Below, in pieces: positions 1 to 5,606 of a stretch of 5,606 nucleotides of DNA. Under the pieces are notes generated by a model. It was not told where the DNA came from, searched no databases, and was given only the letters and a program-made list of their open reading frames with translations. Where the stretch lies: NCBI GenBank assembly GCA_023300835.1, contig JALZVB010000006.1:1-5606 (forward strand), given 5' to 3'. Position 1 is the first letter of the stretch; each line of letters opens with the position of its first letter. The position numbers and the translations under genes are program-made. The DNA comes from Saprospiraceae bacterium. Lineage in GTDB: Bacteria > Bacteroidota > Bacteroidia > Chitinophagales > Saprospiraceae.

Positions 1-1
1 G

Positions 2-877
2 AATCAAGAATTTACGCTGACGAATCAGTTTGGTTGTGACAGTATTATAACATATGCAGTAACTGCTTTGAACTTAGCGATTACAACTGTACCTACAACC
101 TGTAATGACGACAGTGATGGTTCTCTTTCTCTTATTTCTTCTTGGGAAGATGGTGATTACAGTTACATTATTAAAAATCAAACAGGAGAAACTGTACGAG
201 AAAATAATGGACAAAGTACATTAGAAATAGAAAATGAACTTCCTATAGGAACTTATACCCTATCGGTCGTAGAAAATGAAAACGGATGTACTGTAGATAC
301 TTCATTTATCATAAGTAGTATTCATGCCGAATTGGCACCGACAATAATTCAGAAAGCGCTCTGTCCTGGAGAAGTAGAAATTATAGGTAGCACCACATTT
401 AATCAGGATAACAATAGTGGAGCGATCGTCCTTAAGTCATATCAAGGCTGTGATAGTATTATCGAAATAGAGCTTGAATATCTTGAGCTGGGTATAACAA
501 CTACCAATGCATCTTGTACGGATGCTAATAATGGATCAATAGTAGTTACGCCATCATTATTAAATGGTATGTATTCATTAGAAATAATTGACAACAGTAA
601 TAATGAGGAAGTCTTAACCATTGACAATTTTACTGAACAAGCAGATGTAATAGAAAAATTATTGCCAGGGGAATATATCATGAGCATAGCAAATCAATCA
701 TTAGATTGCCGAATAGATACACTTATCACAATAAACAGTAATAATAGAGATGCCCAACCCGTAGTATTAGATACGACTCTATGTGTCGGTGATTTCTTGA
801 ATATCAATGGAGTATTTTATGACGAGAACAACCCTACTGGAACGCTAGAATTAGTAACTACCGAAGGATGTGACAGT
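2..877 (+). repeat. Diverged tandem composite protein repeat, ~138-140 codons per unit
   Basis: The codons for Gly-Cys-Asp-Ser recur at 32, 446 and 866, which are 414 and 420 bases apart. The Leu-Cys codons at 359 and 779 are also 420 bases apart. Each unit is one SprB-like module plus one Leu-Cys/Gly-Cys-Asp-Ser module. Two full units (44-457 and 458-877) and the tail of a third (2-43) are visible, and more may lie upstream. The units are similar in protein sequence but clearly diverged in DNA, so this is an old duplication and not a recent slippage array. Confidence 0.75.
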
Positions 878-1474
878 CTGGTACATATAAACATTGAATA
901 CCCTGAAGTTGTAGTAGCAACTGACGACAATGTTGTTAATAAGATGGAAAGCAACGAAGCTAAAATATTTGTTGCTGACATTCTTGTTAACGATAATATA
1001 TCTTATTCCGATAACCAAAGCTTGAGTATTATCGAAACAAGTTTTGTGAGTGACGTAGAGATTACGGAAGACAATAAACTAGAAATAGAAATAGATTCTA
1101 ATTATGAAGGAATCTCAACAGTGACCTATCAATTATGCTATACAGAATGCACTGACAATTGCTCAACAGCTACCTTATTTATACAAAATGAGTACGACGG
1201 ATATGATGACAATGTATTAACCCCAAATGATGATGGATATAACGACATGTTAGTTGTCCGTGGGTATGAGCAATTTGAAGAAATAAAAAACAGTAAAATT
1301 GATATTGTAAACAGATGGGGACAAGTTGTCTATAGCACTGTAGATTATAGCAATAACTGGAAAGGAAATCAAGATGGGAACGCAAGTCAACCGTTACCAG
1401 AAGGCGTTTATTACTATCACTTGGTTTTAGAAAACGGAAGCTTTACAAAAGGAAGTCGATCTATTCTAAGATAG
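2..1474 (+). CDS. T9SS type B surface protein with SprB-like repeats and gliding-motility C-terminal domain (5' partial)
   Basis: The reading frame is open back to base 2, so the gene begins upstream and only its last 490 residues are visible; the TTG at 68 is just an internal codon. Two ~80-residue SprB-like modules (about residues 24-104 and 163-244) alternate with short modules that open with Leu-Cys-x-Gly and close with Gly-Cys-Asp-Ser. A cadherin/Ig-like domain follows (about 305-397, with an ILVNDN motif and a cluster of three Cys). The end is a gliding-motility-associated C-terminal (CHU_C) domain (about 405-490), recognised by TPNDDGYND, IVNRWGQVVY, a Trp-Lys-Gly turn and LPEGVYYY. 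In this family that domain is the type B signal for export through the type IX system to the cell surface. The protein is rich in Asp, Glu and Asn, as expected outside the cell. Inferred role: adhesin or gliding-related surface protein. The ligand is unknown. The next gene encodes a likely PorP/SprF partner. Confidence 0.9.
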   Translation, partial: NQEFTLTNQFGCDSIITYAVTALNLAITTVPTTCNDDSDGSLSLISSWEDGDYSYIIKNQTGETVRENNGQSTLEIENELPIGTYTLSVVENENGCTVDTSFIISSIHAELAPTIIQKALCPGEVEIIGSTTFNQDNNSGAIVLKSYQGCDSIIEIELEYLELGITTTNASCTDANNGSIVVTPSLLNGMYSLEIIDNSNNEEVLTIDNFTEQADVIEKLLPGEYIMSIANQSLDCRIDTLITINSNNRDAQPVVLDTTLCVGDFLNINGVFYDENNPTGTLELVTTEGCDSLVHINIEYPEVVVATDDNVVNKMESNEAKIFVADILVNDNISYSDNQSLSIIETSFVSDVEITEDNKLEIEIDSNYEGISTVTYQLCYTECTDNCSTATLFIQNEYDGYDDNVLTPNDDGYNDMLVVRGYEQFEEIKNSKIDIVNRWGQVVYSTVDYSNNWKGNQDGNASQPLPEGVYYYHLVLENGSFTKGSRSILR

Positions 1475-1578
1475 CCGATAAATAAATAATTGACAGCTTA
1501 ATGTCATTTGATACATCATCTATCCATGTCCTATGCATTGGCATCCTTTTAGCTTTTAAATAAGAGTAACCTAGAACC

Positions 1579-2535
1579 GTGAAATCAAACAAGCAAATAG
1601 TACTAAGTATAATAACTAGTTTTCTTACATTTCTACAGATTGTAAGTTATGGGCAACAGTTGCCTACTTTTACACAGCAATCAGAATATGCTGGTTTATT
1701 AAATCCTGCGCATATCGGATTTGATACTTACCACAATAATGCTAAAACTAATATAGCCATAGCTTATCGTGACCAATGGGTTTCCATACCAGATAGACCA
1801 AGAACATTTGTTGTAAAAGGCGAACACTACAAACCCAATAGTTATGGCGTAGGCCTGATGATGGGCGGATATCTTGTCCATGATGAAGCAGGCATATTCA
1901 CAAATTCTGAATTGCGCGGTAGAATAGCAGGAACGGTAAAATTGGGTAAAAAACTGGAAGAAGGTGCATTTTCAATTGGAATGAATACAGGGATCGTTCA
2001 ATACAGAACTAATCTAACGAACTTTGCTTATATAGAAAATGACCCTCTACTTTTTCAAGAAAATGCATCTGTCATATACCCTGATGTTGGGGTTGGTGTA
2101 TCATTTTTTAAGAAAATAAATAGCAGTTATTTACAGCTCGGATTCTCAGTACCTCAAGTATTTAATCTAAATACAGCATTCAGAAATGAGAACAAAGAAT
2201 TTAATATTACACGTAACCCACATTACTACTTCACAGCACAATATTATAAATTATTCAACTCAGGTAAGTATTTAGAATTCTCTTCATGGGTAAAGAAAGT
2301 GAAGTATGTACCTGTCAATTATGATGTGATGGTAAGATACAGATTTGCGCACAATATGTGGTTAGGCACTGGTGTTAACAACAGTGGTATAATACATGTA
2401 GAATGGGGATTATCATTTCTGACTGCTGATGAAAAGCGCTATCAAATCAATTACTCTTATAATCCGACTTTCAATGCGCAGACTATCATTTTCGGGGCTA
2501 CACATGAAATAGGTGTTTCAATCTATGCCTTTTAG
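1579..2535 (+). CDS. PorP/SprF family type IX secretion outer-membrane protein
   Basis: This 318-residue protein belongs to the PorP/SprF family of Bacteroidota outer-membrane proteins. Residues 1-25 form a signal peptide: a Lys-containing start, a hydrophobic core, and likely cleavage after SYG, before QQ. The mature start has the family hallmarks NPAHIG (42-47) and YRDQW (63-67), and PDVGVGVSF follows near 169-177. Alternating beta-strand-like segments continue to a terminal aromatic residue (IYAF), as in beta-barrel proteins. The start is GTG: an in-frame stop lies 12 bases upstream, and the next Met (residue 94) would remove the signal peptide. It lies 104 bases after the adhesin gene. 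Known SprF proteins are needed to deliver or hold a partner adhesin (SprB in Flavobacterium johnsoniae), so I infer this one serves the upstream protein. It could instead be a general PorP paralogue. Confidence 0.9.
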   Translation: MKSNKQIVLSIITSFLTFLQIVSYGQQLPTFTQQSEYAGLLNPAHIGFDTYHNNAKTNIAIAYRDQWVSIPDRPRTFVVKGEHYKPNSYGVGLMMGGYLVHDEAGIFTNSELRGRIAGTVKLGKKLEEGAFSIGMNTGIVQYRTNLTNFAYIENDPLLFQENASVIYPDVGVGVSFFKKINSSYLQLGFSVPQVFNLNTAFRNENKEFNITRNPHYYFTAQYYKLFNSGKYLEFSSWVKKVKYVPVNYDVMVRYRFAHNMWLGTGVNNSGIIHVEWGLSFLTADEKRYQINYSYNPTFNAQTIIFGATHEIGVSIYAF

Positions 2536-2555
2536 TACAATATGTAAAAGTAGGC

Positions 2556-2571
2556 TAAGTAGAAATACTTA
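2556..2571. terminator. Weak AT-rich hairpin in the convergent gap
   Basis: TAAGTA and TACTTA form a perfect 6-bp stem around a GAAA loop. It lies 20 bases after the PorP/SprF stop and 46 bases after the DUF697 stop read from the other side. The stem has only one G-C pair. No T-run follows on the + strand, and only a short TTTT comes several bases later on the - strand. It may act as a weak bidirectional terminator between converging genes, but it could be chance. Confidence 0.2.
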
Positions 2572-2617
2572 AACGAGGCGGATAACTTTTAGAAAATAAT
2601 CAGCTGTAAAAATAAAT

Positions 2618-3292
2618 CTAAGCATCCGCTTTATCTTGGGCGGCCATAATTTTACCTTTAATCGAATTGAATTCTTCAACAGTCAATAAGCCATCTGTTT
2701 TCATCTTAACAATGGACTCTAACTGTTCTACCAAGCTTTTTACCTTAGTAACAGGAGCAGATTCCATTAGCTCGTCATCTGATATTATATCGACGACAGC
2801 AGTTTTATTCTCATGCTTTACAACTTCATCTTTTTCGATTTCTCGTGCCATTTTTTTTCCTTTCTCAAACTTCTCGTCATAGAATTTTTTTAGATGAGAT
2901 GGATCAAAATCCAAAAAAGATCCGCCACTCTCAAAATGAATTTTGAAAACTTCACCAATTGCATATGTGGAACCAGCAGATAAGACACTAAGTGTCATAC
3001 CACCGATAGCTGAACCTATAACAGGGATAACTTTAATAGCCCTAGCACCTAATCTCACTAACCCAGAACCTGTCAATGCCGAGATCACAGCCTTACCTTC
3101 ACTCTCTTTGAAGTCAATATCATAAACCTTAGATAATTGTCTGATCATATCTAACTGTATAGCACCTACAGCTAAAAGATCTGCAATAGGCACAGGAATG
3201 AAGCCAGCACCCATAGACCATATCATATGGTTTTTAATTATTGAATTAGAATGTGAAGTTCTCGCATCCTTATTGTTGTTCTCATTTTCCAT
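2618..3292 (-). CDS. DUF697 domain protein with C-terminal SHOCT-like motif
   Basis: This 224-residue protein has unknown function. Residues 18-60 match the DUF697 opening: a hydrophobic stretch with GAGFIPVPIADLLAVGAIQL, then a short helix ending in VYDIDF. A second hydrophobic, Gly-rich block (about 74-118, with IPVIGSAIGG) ends the domain. DUF697 often occurs attached to or beside small GTPases, but no GTP-binding motif is present here. A charged Lys/Glu/Asp-rich linker (about 133-182) leads to a short two-helix motif (184-217, with DGLLTVEEF) that resembles SHOCT, a small domain commonly found at protein ends. Membrane association is plausible from the two hydrophobic blocks; there is no signal peptide. 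The ATG start gives a polar N-terminus and has no Shine-Dalgarno sequence. The gene is 73 bases downstream of menA on the same strand, and an inverted repeat between them suggests partly separate transcription. Confidence 0.8.
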   Translation of the reverse strand: MENENNNKDARTSHSNSIIKNHMIWSMGAGFIPVPIADLLAVGAIQLDMIRQLSKVYDIDFKESEGKAVISALTGSGLVRLGARAIKVIPVIGSAIGGMTLSVLSAGSTYAIGEVFKIHFESGGSFLDFDPSHLKKFYDEKFEKGKKMAREIEKDEVVKHENKTAVVDIISDDELMESAPVTKVKSLVEQLESIVKMKTDGLLTVEEFNSIKGKIMAAQDKADA

Positions 3293-3347
3293 AGTGGGCA
3301 GTTAATTTTATTCCAAAATACAATAAGTGATATTTATAAAGGCATAA

Positions 3348-3375
3348 ACAACTATTATTAAACACCTATAGTTGT
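3348..3375 (-). terminator. Inverted repeat at the menA stop, possible terminator or attenuator
   Basis: ACAACTAT (3348-3355) and ATAGTTGT (3368-3375) are perfect 8-base inverted copies separated by 12 bases. On the - strand the first arm covers the last menA codons and part of the TAG stop, and the second arm is followed by a T-rich stretch (TTTATGCCTTTAT). This has the order of an intrinsic terminator, but the stem has only two G-C pairs and the T-tract is broken. It could reduce read-through from menA into the DUF697 gene. Confidence 0.4.
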
Positions 3376-4247
3376 CCTATTCCAAAAAGGAAGACAAATA
3401 GCAATGTCGTTAGAGACATCTGTTTAAGATAAGGGTCTAGTTCTACCCTGAGTTTATTTTTAACCGCTTGCGCATTAACAATCAATAATGGCGTAGCTAA
3501 TAGAAACAGAAACTGAAGAGGTGTTCTATAGTTGATAGTAACATAAGCCACTGCACATAATAAACCTATGATTAACAGAAAGTAATGATAATATATTGAT
3601 TTTTCATAACCGAGTCTTACTGGTATTGAATACTTACCAGCTACTTTATCAGAATCAATATCACGAATGTTATTAATATTGAGCACTGCCACTGTAAACA
3701 ATCCGCACGAAGCACCAGGTAGTATTAAATCCCAAGAAAATGACCCTGTCATCAAGTAGTTTGATCCAATTACGCCTAACATGCCAAAAAATATAAACAC
3801 GGATATATCGCCAAGGCCGATGTATCCATATGGAATAAAGCCATTAGTATACAGTATTGCTGCTGTTATTGCTAATACCCCAAGCGCTAAAAATACGTAA
3901 AGCTCTAATGTTGACAACTGAGACATCATCAATAATGATATGCCTAAAATCAGTGTAATAACTGCCGTAACACCTATAGCCAACTTCATCTTCTTATGAG
4001 AGATCAAACCACTCTGAACAGCTCGAGAAGGGCCTTTTCTTGCGCTATTGTCTGCGCCATGAACACTATCTCCATAATCGTTAGCCAGATTAGATAATAT
4101 CTGGAGTGCCATCGTTGTAAGCAGACACATAACAAATACTTGAAAGTTAAATTGACCCGCTGCTGCTGCCAAAAAACCTCCCATCCCTATACTTGCCACT
4201 GCTAGTGGTAAAGTCCTTGCTCGTACAGCTGATACCCAATGATTCAT
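3366..4247 (-). CDS. menA: 1,4-dihydroxy-2-naphthoate polyprenyltransferase (MenA)
   Basis: MenA is an inner-membrane enzyme of the UbiA superfamily. It joins a polyprenyl diphosphate chain to 1,4-dihydroxy-2-naphthoate with loss of CO2, giving demethylmenaquinone, the precursor of the respiratory quinone menaquinone. The 293-residue length is usual for the family. The N-terminus has the MenA-type RARTLPLAV. The first Asp-rich motif is N53-LAN-DYGD (D57, D60), followed by GADN (D66) and a KGPSRAVQSG segment. The second motif is NNIRDIDSDKVAGK (D196, D200, K205), followed by PVRLG. In this family these two motifs bind the Mg2+-diphosphate. About eight or nine hydrophobic segments fit the all-helical membrane fold. 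The ATG start has AAAGGA three bases upstream, which is too close for an ideal ribosome site. The gene sits 49 bases after the alpha-2-macroglobulin gene and may share its transcript. No other men genes are visible. Confidence 0.93.
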   Translation of the reverse strand: MNHWVSAVRARTLPLAVASIGMGGFLAAAAGQFNFQVFVMCLLTTMALQILSNLANDYGDSVHGADNSARKGPSRAVQSGLISHKKMKLAIGVTAVITLILGISLLMMSQLSTLELYVFLALGVLAITAAILYTNGFIPYGYIGLGDISVFIFFGMLGVIGSNYLMTGSFSWDLILPGASCGLFTVAVLNINNIRDIDSDKVAGKYSIPVRLGYEKSIYYHYFLLIIGLLCAVAYVTINYRTPLQFLFLLATPLLIVNAQAVKNKLRVELDPYLKQMSLTTLLFVFLFGIGQL

Positions 4248-4296
4248 AATTCCTTTATATCATAATAACAATCAAATCTCTATAAAGTTAGTTATA

Positions 4297-5606
4297 TCAC
4301 TCAGAAATTGATAACTTTTGACCCTCACTATGACTTATAAATTCTGGTGCATACATGCTCTGAATCTCTGTAATACCGTTACTGAAATAGCCTTTGTGAT
4401 TGGCAAATGTATCATACTCAAACACAAAGCTTCCTTTAGGTAATGAAGAAAAGTAGAAATATGAAGCCAGATCCTGTGTACTTTCATAGTAAGATAATCC
4501 ATCTTGCCACTTGTAACTACTCAACACAGAGATAGGTTCTAGCCCACTACTTCGCATATCTTTCATCTGAATATACTCCATCGCTCTGTCACAGTTTAAC
4601 TCAATTCGAATTCGAACTCTGTCGCCAGGAGTAACTTTATTGGATTCAGTTATGGGAGTTAGAATCTCACCATTTGTATCTGTACCTACTTTATATAGCG
4701 TCTTTGTTAATTTGAGAGGCGTATCTTGGAACGACTTTATCTTATCTATATCTTTAAAATATTGCCAATATGCAGCTCCCCATGAGACATGTTTATTAGG
4801 ATTATAAACCTTAATTTCTGACAACTCAGTTGTGATATTATCAGGAGTCCAATCTTTTCTAACATAGCCTGTAGCCCTTTCTAGATTACTGAATGATATA
4901 TCCTTTAATCCAGACTTTGGCATTGATATTTGAACAGGAAGTGACTCTAACAATCCATCATTTCCAAGGATAAAAGCATAACAAGCAGCCGCAGTTCCTT
5001 TATTAGTATCCCAGCTATGTGTTTGTTTGTTTTTAAGAAGCCATAATTTAAGGCCATCAATATCTGATTTACCAGCTTTCATTTCTTGGAACAATTCGAT
5101 AAGCATAGCTTGCTTCTCAACTTTAAGGTCATACCAATAATAACCGGCTTGATCATTCCAATAATTCCCTTGCTCATGATCAACAATCATTCTTTCTTTG
5201 AGACTATTAAAAATATCATTTGCTAGCTCCTTCTCTCCCCTTCTATTCATTGCAAAAGCAAACATAGCTTGTTGATACGTATTCAATTGCATCCATCTCG
5301 AACGTCCAAGGTTTATGTAGAAGTTTATTAAAGATTCCATTTTAGGATCTTCCATATCGTCATAGAAGCTTCTTGTATATAAATAGTGCACAACAATAGG
5401 ACTTAAGGAAGTATGCTTCAAACTACGATCGTACCTTTCATATTGTTCTCTTAACTTGGAATCAATATAGGCTAATGCATCTGCAGTATTAATTTCACCA
5501 CTGTCCGTTATTCCAAGTTTCTTTAAGTGTCCTATCCCTTCAAGAATATTCTGTGTTATATACCAGCTGTCTTTACCACCAGCTGTCCATGAAAAACCAC
5601 CATTAG
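4297..5606 (-). CDS. Alpha-2-macroglobulin family protein, C-terminal part (5' partial)
   Basis: The frame stays open to the window edge, so the gene starts beyond 5606 and the TTG at 5421 is internal. The visible 435 residues are the C-terminal part of a bacterial alpha-2-macroglobulin, a large envelope protein thought to trap attacking proteases. Residues 2-9 (GGFSWTAG) and the following helix (WYITQNILEGIGHLKKLG) are typical of the helical thioester-type domain, which continues to about residue 215, including SWDTNKGTAAACYA near 197-210. A beta-rich segment with WGAAYWQYFKDIDKI (275-289) follows. The last ~135 residues form the terminal macroglobulin-like domain, closing with GITEIQSMYAPEF, which is common in Bacteroidota homologues. 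The Cys-x-Glu-Gln thioester, the bait region and any lipoprotein signal would lie upstream, so protease trapping cannot be judged here. In many proteobacteria the neighbour is the peptidoglycan enzyme PbpC; here the downstream gene is menA. Confidence 0.88.
   Translation of the reverse strand, partial: NGGFSWTAGGKDSWYITQNILEGIGHLKKLGITDSGEINTADALAYIDSKLREQYERYDRSLKHTSLSPIVVHYLYTRSFYDDMEDPKMESLINFYINLGRSRWMQLNTYQQAMFAFAMNRRGEKELANDIFNSLKERMIVDHEQGNYWNDQAGYYWYDLKVEKQAMLIELFQEMKAGKSDIDGLKLWLLKNKQTHSWDTNKGTAAACYAFILGNDGLLESLPVQISMPKSGLKDISFSNLERATGYVRKDWTPDNITTELSEIKVYNPNKHVSWGAAYWQYFKDIDKIKSFQDTPLKLTKTLYKVGTDTNGEILTPITESNKVTPGDRVRIRIELNCDRAMEYIQMKDMRSSGLEPISVLSSYKWQDGLSYYESTQDLASYFYFSSLPKGSFVFEYDTFANHKGYFSNGITEIQSMYAPEFISHSEGQKLSISE

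Noticed and set aside
442..687. Reverse-strand open frame inside the adhesin gene
   Set aside because: It lies wholly inside a well-supported gene on the other strand, and its translation shows no recognisable domain. The same holds for the opposite-strand frames at 1179-1385, 1699-1881, 2667-2882 and 2943-3125.
1488..1509. Inverted repeat TGACA-N6-TGTCA after the adhesin stop, considered as an operator or terminator
   Set aside because: The arms are only 5 bp, extended by two pairs past a mismatch, and there is no T-tract. This is expected by chance in AT-rich DNA.
1533..1557. ATGC-N4-GCAT hairpin followed by CCTTTTAGCTTTT, and TAGCTTTT as a possible -7 element
   Set aside because: The stem is four base pairs. 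The -7 match (TAnnTTTG) lacks its last G, and I see no TTTG at the right distance upstream.
3293..3347. Promoter for the DUF697 gene, with TATTTTG on the - strand as a -7 element
   Set aside because: The spacing inside the element is one base short of TAnnTTTG, and no -33 element is at the expected distance.
4253..4287. CTTTATA/TATAAAG inverted repeat that could hide the AAAGGA before menA
   Set aside because: Seven nearly all A-T pairs with a 21-base loop is weak, and it sits in a very AT-rich gap. Ribosome-site hiding is also unlikely to matter much in Bacteroidota.
1..5606. A new defence, mobile or RNA-based system
   Set aside because: All five genes fit known families, the gaps are short, and no repeats of array type, integrase, transposase, toxin-antitoxin pair or structured RNA could be seen.

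Overview
The window looks like chromosomal DNA from a member of the Bacteroidota. The evidence is a type IX secretion (T9SS) type B sorting domain, a PorP/SprF-family outer-membrane protein, a bacterial alpha-2-macroglobulin, a menaquinone-type MenA, an A+T-rich composition, and starts without consistent Shine-Dalgarno sequences. I cannot place it below phylum from this sequence.

There are five protein genes in two convergent blocks, and the first and last gene run off the window. On the + strand, 2-1474 is the C-terminal 490 residues of a large secreted, repeat-built surface protein. It has SprB-like modules, a cadherin-like domain and a gliding-motility-associated C-terminal domain. After a 104-base gap comes a PorP/SprF-family protein (1579-2535). 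This adhesin-then-SprF order is the classic layout of a T9SS surface adhesin with its outer-membrane partner.

On the - strand, in transcription order, are the last 435 residues of an alpha-2-macroglobulin family protein (5606-4297), menA for menaquinone synthesis (4247-3366), and a DUF697 protein ending in a SHOCT-like motif (3292-2618). The 49-base gap before menA shows no convincing terminator, so the first two may be co-transcribed. An 8-bp perfect inverted repeat overlapping the menA stop may end or attenuate that transcript before the DUF697 gene. The two blocks converge in an 82-base gap that holds only a weak hairpin.

I see no RNA genes, CRISPR arrays, insertion sequences or phage genes, and no non-coding stretch over about 105 bases. 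I found no clearly new multi-gene system. The points most worth a second look are the regular ~140-residue composite repeat of the adhesin, its pairing with a PorP/SprF protein, and the unusual DUF697-SHOCT protein with an internal A-tract start-like site.
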